From Pelagibius sp. Alg239-R121 (lineage in GTDB: Bacteria > Pseudomonadota > Alphaproteobacteria > Kiloniellales > Kiloniellaceae), in the NCBI RefSeq assembly GCF_947331435.1, contig NZ_CAMZOF010000003.1, positions 186,001 through 250,000 of the forward strand: a DNA stretch of 64,000 nucleotides. Reading direction: 5' to 3'. The notes under the pieces were generated by a model, which ran no database searches, was not told the DNA's origin, and saw nothing but the letters and a program-made list of their open reading frames with translations. A program made the translations under genes and the position numbers. Position 1 is the first letter of the stretch; every line of letters begins with the position of its first letter. Of the stretch, positions 1 to 9,004 are shown piece after piece.

Positions 1-689
1 CACTGAGCGAATTGGCGCAGCGCGCTGATATGGCGCCTTCGACCACCCATCGCTTGCTCAGCACGCTACAGGGCCGGCACTTTGTCGATCTTGACGAAGA
101 AACTAGCCAGTGGCAGATCGGCGTGAAGACTTTTCAGATCGGAAGCACCTTCGCGAGACACCGAAAGCTGGTCACTATGGGGCGTGGTATCATGCGCGCA
201 CTGATGGAAACCTGCGAAGAAACGGTGAACCTGGCGATCGAGGACGAGGGTGACGTGGTCTTCATTTCGCAATTCGAGAGCCATTCGCCCATGCGGGCAT
301 TTTTTCGGCCTGGTCACCGCGGTGCCATTCACGCCTCGGGCATAGGCAAAGCCCTGATGGCGACTTGGGAAGAGGGCGCGGTCCGTAAGCTCGTTCGCAA
401 GAAACAGCTCGTTGGCTTTACCGATAAGACCCATCGTGACGCAGGGTCACTGTTGGCCGATCTAGAACGAATTCGTGACCGTGGATGGTCGGTCGATGAT
501 GAAGAGCATACCCTCGGCATGCGTTGTATCGCGGCGCCGATTTTCAATGAATACGGTGAAGCGATCGCTGGTGTTTCCGTTTCCGGGCCCACCATCCGCA
601 TCCCCGATGACCGCGTCGACCGTATTGGCCCTGAGGTCCAGCATGCCGCCGACCGGATCACCGACTCCATCGGCGGTATCCGGCCCTGA
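1..689 (+). CDS. IclR-family transcriptional regulator, 5' end cut by window
   Basis: The reading frame is open from base 3 to the stop at 689, so the true start lies upstream of the window. The visible part begins inside the winged helix-turn-helix (…APSTTHRLLSTL…), the usual IclR recognition-helix region, and continues into the effector-binding domain with the typical segment around GMRCIAAPIFNEYGEAIAGV and a C-terminal helix. IclR proteins bind small carboxylate or aromatic effectors and usually control neighbouring catabolic or transport genes. Here the next genes on the same strand are a TRAP transporter and an amidase, so control of that operon is a reasonable inference; the effector is unknown. 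Confidence 0.9.
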   Translation, partial: LSELAQRADMAPSTTHRLLSTLQGRHFVDLDEETSQWQIGVKTFQIGSTFARHRKLVTMGRGIMRALMETCEETVNLAIEDEGDVVFISQFESHSPMRAFFRPGHRGAIHASGIGKALMATWEEGAVRKLVRKKQLVGFTDKTHRDAGSLLADLERIRDRGWSVDDEEHTLGMRCIAAPIFNEYGEAIAGVSVSGPTIRIPDDRVDRIGPEVQHAADRITDSIGGIRP

Positions 690-1092
690 AATGTATGGCG
701 GAATGTTGACACAGTATTGATTTACCGGGCCGGGAGTTTACGAGGTTTGTGGATTATGTTCAGCACCTGTTGGGTTGCAAGGAGTGTGGAATCGCAACTT
801 TTAGAACAGTCTGTATAAATGCCGATATATTTATTCCAGTTTGGTATTTTGTCTTTACCAATTACTTCACGGTTGCGTGAAAATTGGCAACTTAATCGCC
901 TATTTTCACGTGTTTGATCTCGTTTCCACCATGCGGAACCAGGTTTTATTGCGCAGCAAGCTAAAGTCTGCTTAAACTGAATTCAGTTCCTAGGTTTGGA
1001 AAGGCCATGCCTGCGCATGGCAATGATTGCGTGACTGACAAGCGTGCTCTGCCGTGAAGCGGTGAGAATAAAAGTCAACCAGGGAGGAAAGT
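690..1092. other. 403-bp intergenic region before TRAP operon
   Basis: No gene was found. The stretch is AT-richer than its neighbours. It carries a short inverted repeat TTCACG-gttg-CGTGAA at 866-881 and a further TTTTCACG at 902-909, which could be regulator sites. A strong ribosome-binding sequence (GGGAGGAA) lies just before the ATG at 1093. I assume the promoter of the TRAP operon lies here but could not place it. Confidence 0.5.
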
Positions 1093-2229
1093 ATGTCCAA
1101 AACTACAGATTCGAAAAAGGTCAACCGTCGTCGGTTCCTTAAAGGCGGTGCCGGCGTGGCCGGTGCGGCGACTGCGGCTCTTGCGATGCCGCAGGTTTCG
1201 CGCGCCGATACCATAACCTTGAAGATGCAGGGCTCCTGGGGGCCTTCTTCGATCTTCTCCGACATGGCGAAACAATACGCCGAGCGCGTCGGCAAGATGT
1301 CGGGCGGCCGTCTGAAAATCGATTACCTGCCCTCAGGCGCGGTCGTGAAGGCATTCCAGGTTCAGGATGCTTGCCACGACGGTATTCTCGATGCAGCGCA
1401 TACCGTGACGGCGTATTGGTATGGTAAGAACAAGGCAGCATCCCTGTTCGGTACGGGTCCGGTTTTCGGTGCCAATGCCTCGCAGATTCTTGCTTGGATC
1501 CACTATGGCGGCGGTAAAGAGCTCTATCAGGAACTGGTTCAGGATAAGCTCGGCCTGAACTTGGTCGGCTTCTTCGCAATGCCCATGCCGACGCAGCCGC
1601 TTGGCTGGTTCAAGAAGGAGATCAAATCCGCCGACGACATGCAGGGCCTGAAGTATCGCACGGTTGGTCTTGCCACAGACATCATGCAGGGCATGGGCCT
1701 TAAAGTAACCCAGCTTCCCGGTGGTGAAATCGTTCCGGCTCTGGAGCGTGGCGTGATCGAGGCTTTCGAGTTCAACAACCCAACCGCCGACCGTCAGTTC
1801 GGCGCGCAGGATGTTTCGAAAGACTACATGATGGGCTCGTACCATCAGGCAGCTGAATTCTTCGAAATCATCTTCAACAAGCAGCGGTTCGATTCGTTGG
1901 CCGACGAGCAGAAGGCGATTCTCGAATATGCTGCGGAGGCCACCAACACCGCCAACTATGGCATGGCCATGGACAGCTATTCCAAAGACCTGCAGACCTT
2001 GATCAATGATGACGGCGTCAATGTTCACCGCACGCCGAGCTCGGTGATGAAGGCGCAGCTCGCATCCTGGGACAAGGTGCTGGAAGGTCTCCTGAAAGAC
2101 GAGTTTTTCAAGAAGGTCGTTGACAGCCAGAAGGCCTGGTCTGAGCGGGTGGCCTTCTATGACCTCATGAACTCAGCAGACTACAAGCTTGCCTACGAGC
2201 ACTATTTCCCGGGTAAGCTCGGCTTCTAG
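1093..2229 (+). CDS. TRAP transporter substrate-binding protein (DctP family), Tat-exported
   Basis: Periplasmic solute-binding component of a tripartite ATP-independent transporter, 378 aa. The N-terminus has a twin-arginine motif (NRRRFLK at residues 11-17) followed by an Ala/Gly-rich hydrophobic stretch and a cleavage site near VSRADT, so export through the Tat system is predicted. The rest matches the DctP fold, including the conserved region around MQGLKYRTVGLATDIMQGMG that contains the arginine which usually salt-bridges the carboxylate of the ligand. The start is supported by GGGAGGAA eight bases upstream. It is followed by a hairpin and then by both permease genes. The substrate cannot be deduced; 2-oxo- or hydroxy-acids are typical for Tat-exported members. 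Confidence 0.93.
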   Translation: MSKTTDSKKVNRRRFLKGGAGVAGAATAALAMPQVSRADTITLKMQGSWGPSSIFSDMAKQYAERVGKMSGGRLKIDYLPSGAVVKAFQVQDACHDGILDAAHTVTAYWYGKNKAASLFGTGPVFGANASQILAWIHYGGGKELYQELVQDKLGLNLVGFFAMPMPTQPLGWFKKEIKSADDMQGLKYRTVGLATDIMQGMGLKVTQLPGGEIVPALERGVIEAFEFNNPTADRQFGAQDVSKDYMMGSYHQAAEFFEIIFNKQRFDSLADEQKAILEYAAEATNTANYGMAMDSYSKDLQTLINDDGVNVHRTPSSVMKAQLASWDKVLEGLLKDEFFKKVVDSQKAWSERVAFYDLMNSADYKLAYEHYFPGKLGF

Positions 2230-2321
2230 AGTGTGCTGGTTCTTGATCGATTGAACAAGAACGTGAACGGCCCTCTGGCATCTCCCGATGGCCTGTGAAA
2301 GTAGGGCCTGAGTAAAATGGG

Positions 2322-2348
2322 TAGGGGCGGCAATCCTTGCCGCCCCTA
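2322..2348 (+). terminator. Intercistronic hairpin between TRAP binding protein and permeases
   Basis: A perfect 12-bp stem (TAGGGGCGGCAA / TTGCCGCCCCTA) encloses a 3-nt loop (TCC). It lies 93 bp after the binding-protein stop and 70 bp before the small-permease start. There is no long T-run behind it. It is therefore more likely a partial terminator or an mRNA-stabilising element that allows high expression of the binding protein relative to the permeases. Confidence 0.7.
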
Positions 2349-2417
2349 TTGCCATATCTTCCTGTGATGACGGGAGCGGCGGCGGCTGACTCGTGACCGG
2401 CCGCATTCGGAGCTGAA

Positions 2418-3041
2418 ATGGAACGCTTTATCGAAATCGTGGACGGCATCTCGGCTTGGTTCGGGAAGGCCTTCTCCTGGTGCATTCTGATCATGACCTT
2501 CGGCGTCGGTTATGAAGTCTTCGTCCGATACATCCTGAATGACCCGACCGCTTGGTCGTTCGACATTAGTTACATGATGTATGGCACGCTGTTTATGATG
2601 GCGGGCGCTTACACACTGTCCCGGGACGGCCATGTGCGCGGTGACTTTCTGTACCGTCTTTGGAAACCGCGGACGCAGGCGAAGGTCGAACTCGTTCTCT
2701 ACATCCTGTTTTTCTATCCCGGCATCATTGCGCTTATCCTCGCCGGCTGGAAGTACTCGTCACGGTCCTGGCGCTACAGTGAAGTCAGTGTCATGAGCCC
2801 CGCGAACGTTCCGATTTTTCAATTCAAGACCATCATCGTCGCGGCCGGCGTCCTGCTGTTTATTCAGGGGTTGGCACAGATCTGCCGCTGCTTGATCTGC
2901 ATCCGCGAAAATGAGTGGCCCAAAGCCCACGACGATGTCGAAGAAATGGAAGATGTTTTGCTGAAACAGCATGAGCATGAAATTTTGAAGCATAGCAGCG
3001 AGGCCGTCGATGTGATCGCGCCCGATGGAGAGCGCAAATGA
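2418..3041 (+). CDS. TRAP transporter small permease (DctQ family)
   Basis: Small inner-membrane subunit, 207 aa, with four hydrophobic segments (about residues 15-35, 50-70, 90-115 and 135-155). The typical N-terminal signature is present: a long helix ending in VFVRYILNDPTAWSFD, then a small-residue-rich second helix and ARDGH-like SRDGHVRGDF. It pairs with the large permease, which starts inside its stop codon (ATGA overlap at 3038-3041), showing translational coupling. The charged 45-residue C-terminal tail (EEMEDVLLKQHEHEIL) is longer than in many family members and is probably cytoplasmic. Confidence 0.92.
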   Translation: MERFIEIVDGISAWFGKAFSWCILIMTFGVGYEVFVRYILNDPTAWSFDISYMMYGTLFMMAGAYTLSRDGHVRGDFLYRLWKPRTQAKVELVLYILFFYPGIIALILAGWKYSSRSWRYSEVSVMSPANVPIFQFKTIIVAAGVLLFIQGLAQICRCLICIRENEWPKAHDDVEEMEDVLLKQHEHEILKHSSEAVDVIAPDGERK

Positions 3042-4390
3042 CCGACCCTCAAATTGCCGTCATGATGCTCGGCATCTTCATCATGACGATTTTCCTTGGT
3101 TTTCCGATCTGCTTCACACTGATGGCCATGGGCGTCGGCTTTGGCTACTACGCCTATTACGACCCGGAACGGATGCAGACGATTTTCGATAACCGGATCT
3201 TCGATCTTTTCGTCAATCAAACCTATTCCGTGATGGCGAACGATGTGCTCACGGCGATCCCCCTATTTCTATTTATGGGGTATATTGTTGAACGGGCGAA
3301 CATCGTCGATCGCCTGTTCACGACCCTCTATCTGACGGCTCGGCGGTTGCCAGGCGCCATGGCGGTGGCGGCGTTGCTGACCTGCGCTATGTTCGCGACT
3401 GCGACCGGTATTATCGGCGCGGTGGTGACGTTGATGGGCATGCTGGCCTTCCCGGCCATGTTGAAAGCACGCTATGACACCAGCTTCGCCAGCGGCGTTA
3501 TATGCGCCGGTGGTTGTCTGGGGATTCTGATCCCGCCGAGCATTATGCTGATCGTCTACGCGGCGGCCTCCAACGTTTCCATCGTGAAGCTTTATGCCGG
3601 TGCACTGATACCCGGTTTCATGCTGGCGGGACTCTATATGGCTTATGTGGTCGGCAGGGCCATGTTCAATCCATCGTTGGCACCCAAGGCAACTGATGAA
3701 GAAGCGGGAACATACACCGGCCTGCAAGTAGCCTGGATGTTGCTGACCTCGTTCTTTCCGCTGGCGATCCTGATCCTTTCAGTGCTGGGGGCGATTCTGT
3801 TCGGTCTTGCCACGCCGTCGGAAGCCGCGTCCATCGGTGCGCTGGGCGGCTTGTTCCTGGCTGCTGTCTATCGTTCACTGACTTGGAGCCGTTTGCGCGA
3901 ATCCGTCTATCTGACCGTTCGGACCTCCGCGATGGTCTGCTGGTTGTTCGTCGGCTCCTGGACTTTCTCCTCCGTCTTTTCGTATCTGGGTGGCGAACAC
4001 CTGGTCAGTGAATTCGTGCTCGGCCTGGAGCTTTCACCTATTATGTTCCTGATCCTGGCGCAGCTGATCATCTTCCTGCTGGGATGGCCGCTCGAGTGGT
4101 CCGAGATCATCATCATCTTCGTGCCGATCTTCCTGCCGTTGCTGCCGCATTTCGGGGTCGATCCGTTGTTTTTCGGCATTCTGGTCGCCTTGAACCTGCA
4201 GACGTCGTTTTTGACCCCGCCAATGGCGATGGCGGCGTACTATCTGAAAGGAGTGGCGCCGCCTCAGGTCACGCTGGTACAGATCTTCAAGGGGGTCATG
4301 CCGTTCCTCTCCATGATCGTACTGGCAATGGTCCTGCTGTACCTCTTTCCGGTCCTGGCGCTGGGCCTTCCGGAACTGGTCTACGGCTGA
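3038..4390 (+). CDS. TRAP transporter large permease (DctM family)
   Basis: Large inner-membrane subunit, 450 aa, with about 12 membrane segments. It forms the transport channel and uses a sodium gradient. Family signatures are visible: the helix pair around AIPLFLFMGYIVERA, the motif GGCLGILIPPSIMLIVYAAASNV split over residues 160-185, and a second inverted copy near TSFLTPPMAMAAYYLKG. Together with the two preceding genes it completes one transporter. Its start overlaps the DctQ stop by four bases. The downstream amidase begins 61 bp later and may share the transcript. Confidence 0.93.
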   Translation: MTDPQIAVMMLGIFIMTIFLGFPICFTLMAMGVGFGYYAYYDPERMQTIFDNRIFDLFVNQTYSVMANDVLTAIPLFLFMGYIVERANIVDRLFTTLYLTARRLPGAMAVAALLTCAMFATATGIIGAVVTLMGMLAFPAMLKARYDTSFASGVICAGGCLGILIPPSIMLIVYAAASNVSIVKLYAGALIPGFMLAGLYMAYVVGRAMFNPSLAPKATDEEAGTYTGLQVAWMLLTSFFPLAILILSVLGAILFGLATPSEAASIGALGGLFLAAVYRSLTWSRLRESVYLTVRTSAMVCWLFVGSWTFSSVFSYLGGEHLVSEFVLGLELSPIMFLILAQLIIFLLGWPLEWSEIIIIFVPIFLPLLPHFGVDPLFFGILVALNLQTSFLTPPMAMAAYYLKGVAPPQVTLVQIFKGVMPFLSMIVLAMVLLYLFPVLALGLPELVYG

Positions 4391-4451
4391 CGGAGGCTCA
4401 TGATACAAGGCGCGGGTTTATGAGAATCTTTAAAGTGTTGGAGGTCATTTG

Positions 4452-5795
4452 ATGGAGCCTTTGGCCGATCTGACAGCCAGCGAACTGCGTCCTCGTCTGG
4501 CGAAAGGCGACATCCAGGCGAGCGAACTGGTCGAGGCCTGCCTTGCGCGAATCGAAGAGCGGGAGCCACAGGTTGAGGCCTGGACGTTCCTCAATCCCGA
4601 CTTTGCACGTGCGCAGGCTAAAAGCGCGGACGAAAAGCGCGTGAGCGGCCGGCCGATCGGGCCGCTTCACGGTTTACCTGTCGGCATTAAGGATATTGTA
4701 GATACCAAGGGTATCCCGACCGAAAACGGTACGCCGTTAGATGCAGGGCGCCGCCCGGGAGACGATGCTGCCTTGGTGGCGAAGTTGCGCGAGGCCGGGG
4801 CGATTATCATGGGAAAGACGGTTACCACCGAACTTGCCTATTTCGCACCGGGTAAGACAAAAAATCCACATGACTCCGCTCGGACGCCAGGCGGATCTTC
4901 GTCGGGTTCCGCTGCCGCCGTTGCCGCCGGGATGGTGCCGTTAGCCATTGGCACGCAGACAACCGGTTCAGTCATTCGTCCGGCAGCTTTTTGCGGTGTT
5001 GTCGGATACAAGCCGACCTATGGATTGATCCCCCGCAGCGGGGTCGTTACACAGGCGCCGCATCTGGATACCATCGGCGCGTTCGGTCGCTGTGTTGAGG
5101 ATGTGGCCTTGTTGGCCGAATGCATCAGTGGTTTTGACCCGCGGGACCGGGCGACAAGTGCGATACCCAGGCCACCACTGCAGTCCCAGGCGGTTTCTGA
5201 ACCGCCGCTGACGCCAAACTTTGCGTTTGTGAGGTCACCGGTCTGGGATCAGGCCGAAGAGGTGACCAAGGAAGCCTTTGGCGAATTGGCTGCGTTCCTG
5301 GGCGGCAATTGTGATGAAGTGGTGCTGCCGAGCCCCTTTGCCGAAGGACACGCTATTCACCGCACCATCATGCTGGCGGAACTTTCCAAGAATTTTGGTC
5401 ACTACTATCAACGCGGCAAAGATCAATTGAGCCCGCAAATGTGCGCAGCAGTGGAAGAAGGGCGATCGATTCTGGCCCATGATTATATGGCCGCTCTCGA
5501 CTGGATCGAAGTTTTGAACGCAGGCCTGGACGAAATCTTCGACCGCTACGACGCCCTGATCACACCCGCTGCACCCGGAGAAGCGCCGCTTGGATTGGAG
5601 GCGACCGGTAATCCGGCTTTTTGCGCACTCTGGACGCTTTGCGGCACGCCGGCGGTAACACTGCCGTTGCTGGAAGGGGAGAATTCGCTGCCAATGGGGG
5701 TTCAGCTTATCGGTCCGCGCCATGACGATGGCCGACTATTACGCACGGCCAACTGGCTTTCGAGGCATGTATCAGAGCAAAGTGACGATGCGTGA
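4452..5795 (+). CDS. Amidase (amidase-signature family)
   Basis: Hydrolyses a carboxylic amide with a Ser-cisSer-Lys triad. From the ATG at 4452 the protein has 447 aa; a TTG three bases earlier is possible, but GGAGG at 4440-4444 is better spaced for the ATG. The triad is complete: Lys80 in PVGIKDI, the Ser pair in PGGSSSGSA (about 149-150), and the nucleophile Ser173 in GTQTTGSVIRP. The residue after TGS is Val-Ile-Arg rather than the Ile-Arg-Xaa of GatA, and no gatB or gatC is adjacent. It is therefore a catabolic or detoxifying amidase rather than the tRNA amidotransferase subunit. Its position behind a TRAP operon suggests its substrate or product is what the transporter imports. Confidence 0.9.
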   Translation: MEPLADLTASELRPRLAKGDIQASELVEACLARIEEREPQVEAWTFLNPDFARAQAKSADEKRVSGRPIGPLHGLPVGIKDIVDTKGIPTENGTPLDAGRRPGDDAALVAKLREAGAIIMGKTVTTELAYFAPGKTKNPHDSARTPGGSSSGSAAAVAAGMVPLAIGTQTTGSVIRPAAFCGVVGYKPTYGLIPRSGVVTQAPHLDTIGAFGRCVEDVALLAECISGFDPRDRATSAIPRPPLQSQAVSEPPLTPNFAFVRSPVWDQAEEVTKEAFGELAAFLGGNCDEVVLPSPFAEGHAIHRTIMLAELSKNFGHYYQRGKDQLSPQMCAAVEEGRSILAHDYMAALDWIEVLNAGLDEIFDRYDALITPAAPGEAPLGLEATGNPAFCALWTLCGTPAVTLPLLEGENSLPMGVQLIGPRHDDGRLLRTANWLSRHVSEQSDDA

Positions 5796-5846
5796 GAGCC
5801 ATGATTAATGATCTGGAGCGGACCATCGCGCGGAAGGAATTGATAG

Positions 5847-6020
5847 ATGTTTGATAAATTTTTCGCGACCTTTTCCATGCTTTGCATGATTGCGTTCGTC
5901 ACAATTATCATCTGGTTCGTTGATGCCTGGGACCTTCGAGTTATCTCGATTGTTGTGCTCTGCATGGCGTCCTATGATTTCTATCTGCTGGCCTTCAAGA
6001 ATCATAAGGACAACAGCTGA
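5847..6020 (+). CDS. Small membrane protein, 57 aa, unknown family
   Basis: A short ORF starting MFDKFFATFSMLCMIAF with GGAAGGA nine bases upstream of the ATG. It encodes two probable membrane segments (about residues 7-25 and 31-48) joined by WFVDAWDLR and ends in the basic/polar tail FKNHKDNS. It lies 51 bp after the amidase on the same strand, so it may be the last gene of the TRAP-amidase operon. I do not recognise the family. The good ribosome-binding site, clean hydrophobic periodicity and position make it more likely real than random. Confidence 0.6.
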   Translation: MFDKFFATFSMLCMIAFVTIIIWFVDAWDLRVISIVVLCMASYDFYLLAFKNHKDNS

Positions 6021-6164
6021 TGTCAGTGTCTGACTGTTTCCACTGATATCGCGAAGACAGATTTCGATCCCGTCCGTATCACACAGATGTCGCGATTGTT
6101 TGATTTCCATTTGCCGGCTGTCACCCAAGATCTCGAATAGCGTATTTTTTGGTGTTCGAGGCCT

Positions 6165-7049
6165 ATGATGTTTCTTGGTAAAGACCCCTCTTTGGTGTTT
6201 GGCGTAAGTAGGCGCCTGCTTCTTTCATTCGCCTTGATCATCCCGCTTAGCGGCTTTACCTCAGTCGAAAACCTCTTTGCACCATCAGCCGACCTCTGGC
6301 CCCGTTGGGAACGGCACGATCCAAACTCTACAGCCAAGATCGATTTCTCGGATTGGGACGGATTGCTCAAGCGCTTCGTGCAGGTGAGTTCCGACGGAGT
6401 GAATCGGGTCGACTACGCTGCCTTTCGTTCGGGGGGTAAGGGAGCACTTGCCAAAGTCATTGCGGATCTGACCGCACTGCCGATTAGCCGCTACACCCGG
6501 GACGAACAGCTGGCGTATTGGATCAATCTATACAATGCCGTGACGGTGCAGGTCATTCTCGCTCACTATCCGGTCGAGAGCATCCGGGATATTGACATCT
6601 CGCCAGGCCTTTTCTCAGATGGCCCTTGGGACAAGGAACTGGTTTCAGTCGAAGGCGAGGCGCTCAGCCTCAACGACATAGAGCATCGAATTTTACGCCC
6701 GATCTGGAATGACCCGCGGCTGCACTATGCGGTCAATTGCGCGTCAATCGGGTGTCCGAATCTTGCCAGGGATGCCTATGATGGTGCAGAGGTGGGGAAC
6801 AGGCTGGATTCAGCCGCTAAAGATTACATCAACGATCCGCGCGGTGTCTCAGTGGCAGGCAGTAAAGTGACTGTGTCCAAGATCTATGACTGGTTCCAGG
6901 AAGACTTCGGCGGTTCGACGCATTCGGTGCTGGCACATCTGAAGCGATACGCCGCCCCCGCGTTGGCGGAGCGGTTAGACGCGATTGGCGACATCGAGGA
7001 TACTCGTTACGACTGGAGTCTTAACGACGGCACCTCCCCACAGGGATAA
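6165..7049 (+). CDS. DUF547 domain-containing exported protein
   Basis: A 294-aa protein (two consecutive ATG codons at 6165 and 6168) with an N-terminal hydrophobic signal segment (LLLSFALIIPLSGFTSVE) and a DUF547 domain over about residues 60-285. Characteristic motifs are LAYWINLYNAVTVQVIL and the cysteine-containing LHYAVNCASIGCPNL. DUF547 is widespread in proteobacteria; a papain-like fold has been proposed but no reaction is settled. It ends 72 bp before the convergent DMT transporter. No strong Shine-Dalgarno sequence precedes the start. Confidence 0.85.
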   Translation: MMFLGKDPSLVFGVSRRLLLSFALIIPLSGFTSVENLFAPSADLWPRWERHDPNSTAKIDFSDWDGLLKRFVQVSSDGVNRVDYAAFRSGGKGALAKVIADLTALPISRYTRDEQLAYWINLYNAVTVQVILAHYPVESIRDIDISPGLFSDGPWDKELVSVEGEALSLNDIEHRILRPIWNDPRLHYAVNCASIGCPNLARDAYDGAEVGNRLDSAAKDYINDPRGVSVAGSKVTVSKIYDWFQEDFGGSTHSVLAHLKRYAAPALAERLDAIGDIEDTRYDWSLNDGTSPQG

Positions 7050-7121
7050 AGACAATTAGAGTCGAACGGAGATATTTGCTCCGCCGTTTCAATGAACGGC
7101 TCTTGCGAGGTAACGTAGGTA

Positions 7122-8042
7122 TTAGTCTGCGACGGCCCGTTTTCCGGTCAAACGATTGATCACGCGGCCATCGATGAACAAAAGCCCAGCTCCAATTATG
7201 ACAGCACCTATAATTTCTTTCGATTGGACAGGTTCACCCAGAAAAACATTTCCCAAGACAAGCGCCGTCACCGGTATTAGCAGGGTTACGAGCATGACAT
7301 TGCTTGCGCCGGCGCGAACCAGGATTTTGAAAAAGACGATATAGGCGACGGCAGTTCCAAAAACAGCAAGCGCGACCAGAGACGAAATTGTGCTCTGGCT
7401 TGGTGCGGCAAGAGTCCAGGGCTTGTCAATAAAACAAACAACCACGCCTATGATCAGCGTCGAGCAGATCAACTGACATGTTGCGGACTTTAGAGGCGGA
7501 ACACCGACCAGGAACTTGCGCCCCCAAAGTGCTGCAAAACCATAACTAAGAGCACCAGCCAGACACAAACCTATGCCAAGTGTCTGGCTAACGTCTAAGG
7601 GACCATCGAACCCGCGCAGCACTGCGACACCTACGACACCCAGTATTACTCCGATAACGCGGTTAACGGTTAAGCGCTCTTCTAAAAATATGGCCATCAC
7701 AACAACAGTGAACAACGGCGTCATGGCGTTGATAATGGAGGAAAGACCGACTGTGATTTGAGTCTGACCCGCAAATATGAATCCGAATGGCAGTACATTG
7801 TTCAACAAACCCATGCCGAAAAATGGAAGCCAGCCAGAAAGAGATTTCGGCAGCGAATGACCAAAATACCAAAACAGCGGCAGCAAGGCGATCGCCGCTA
7901 AAAACACTCTGGCCAACACAACGGTGAGCGGCGGCAGTTCTTTCACTGCAACGCCTGCAAAGAAGTAAGCGCCGCCCCACAGAACTGAAAGCAGGATCAA
8001 TAGCCCCCAATCCTGTCCATCCATAGTCTTGGGAGCTTCCAT
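7122..8042 (-). CDS. EamA/DMT-family transporter
   Basis: Inner-membrane drug/metabolite transporter with about ten helices in two EamA repeats of five. The first covers residues 10-140 (WGLLILLSVLWGGAYFF…PLFTVVVMAIFLEERL) and the second 150-295 (…ILVRAGASNVMLVTLLIPVTALVLG…EPVQSKEIIGAVII). The start at 8042 (MEAPK…) is chosen because AAGGA lies at good distance; an ATG at 8063 would add seven residues. Family members export amino acids or other small metabolites; the substrate here is unknown. It converges with the DUF547 gene. Confidence 0.88.
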   Translation of the reverse strand: MEAPKTMDGQDWGLLILLSVLWGGAYFFAGVAVKELPPLTVVLARVFLAAIALLPLFWYFGHSLPKSLSGWLPFFGMGLLNNVLPFGFIFAGQTQITVGLSSIINAMTPLFTVVVMAIFLEERLTVNRVIGVILGVVGVAVLRGFDGPLDVSQTLGIGLCLAGALSYGFAALWGRKFLVGVPPLKSATCQLICSTLIIGVVVCFIDKPWTLAAPSQSTISSLVALAVFGTAVAYIVFFKILVRAGASNVMLVTLLIPVTALVLGNVFLGEPVQSKEIIGAVIIGAGLLFIDGRVINRLTGKRAVAD

Positions 8043-8261
8043 CTCTCGTTCCTTCGCAAGCATTCACTCACGCGGAGACTAGAGACGTAGGGCTAGAGGA
8101 ACTACCCGTTTCTTGCTCTCAAACTCAAACAAAGATCGACTCAAGATTGACAGGTTGAATCATTTGATGCGTGCTTCGAGTCACCAGTCAAATTCGAGCG
8201 CTCAAATAAGCCTGCCCGCATCTAAGAAGCCCGAGACCTTACAGGCTGATTGGATCTGATC

Positions 8262-9002
8262 TTAAACCCGCTCGTTCTGCGGTGTGTTTGTAAGTCTTGA
8301 GAAGCGAGAGGGTAAACCACGCTTTCTAGAGGAATCGTATAGGCTTGCCAGGAGACTCGGCGGCAAGCCGAGATGATAAAGCGCGTGGATCAGTACCCAG
8401 CCACAGACAATTGCCACCGGGCGCCGGCCTTCAAACCGCCGGGACGAGGTTTCGGCTGCTGGCAGATCGATACATACAGTCTTGCCGTGGCGTTCCAGAC
8501 GCCGCGAGAAATCATAATCCTCCATCAAGGCGATTGGCCGAATGCCGCCAATCGCGTCATAAACGCGGCGGCGGACAAATATAGCTGAATCGCCGTAATA
8601 AAGTCCGTGGCCGCGGAACCAGGCATAAAAATCCGTCAGCCACTCTGCAAACTGGGTGTCGCCGTCGAACAGAGTATGAAAATTACCACCGATAACATCG
8701 GGATCTTCCAGCTGCTGTTTTATGGCATTCAGACAGCCTTCGGGGAGGTGAGTGTCAGCATGCAGAAACAGGATAACGTCGCCCGTACAACGCAAGGTGC
8801 CCAGGGCAAGTTGCTGCCCCCGGCCACGGGGGGCGACATAAGCCCATGCGCCAGCTCGTTCCGCCTGCTCACGCGTTCGGTCCTCACTGCTGCCGTCGAC
8901 CACGACAATTTCACAATTCGGATCCTGTTGCCGCAGATCGCGGACGATTTTGCCGATCCGCTCAGCCTCGTTCAACGTGGGAATGACAATTGAGATTTTC
9001 AT
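8262..9002 (-). CDS. TIGR04283-type glycosyltransferase (GT2)
   Basis: A GT-A fold glycosyltransferase of 246 aa, full length. Visible features are the N-terminal SIVIPTLNEAERIGKIV, the nucleotide-binding VVVDGSSEDRT, the DXD-like LFLHADTHLP, and the acceptor-side motifs YYGDSAIFVRRRVYDAIGG and PIALMEDYDFSRRL typical of the TIGR04283 group. That group has been linked in some genomes to rSAM/selenodomain and arsenosugar genes, none of which occur here. It is the third gene of an operon: its start lies only two bases after the stop of the diiron-protein gene. The sugar and acceptor are unknown. Confidence 0.87.
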   Translation of the reverse strand: MKISIVIPTLNEAERIGKIVRDLRQQDPNCEIVVVDGSSEDRTREQAERAGAWAYVAPRGRGQQLALGTLRCTGDVILFLHADTHLPEGCLNAIKQQLEDPDVIGGNFHTLFDGDTQFAEWLTDFYAWFRGHGLYYGDSAIFVRRRVYDAIGGIRPIALMEDYDFSRRLERHGKTVCIDLPAAETSSRRFEGRRPVAIVCGWVLIHALYHLGLPPSLLASLYDSSRKRGLPSRFSRLTNTPQNERV

Positions 9003-9004
9003 AA

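Noticed and set aside
866-881. TTCACG-gttg-CGTGAA as the IclR operator
   Set aside because: Only 6-bp arms and no match to a known IclR consensus; kept as a note within the intergenic entry but not called as an operator.
8262-9002. Arsenosugar biosynthesis role for the TIGR04283 glycosyltransferase
   Set aside because: The family name suggests it, but no arsenic methyltransferase, rSAM or ars gene is adjacent.
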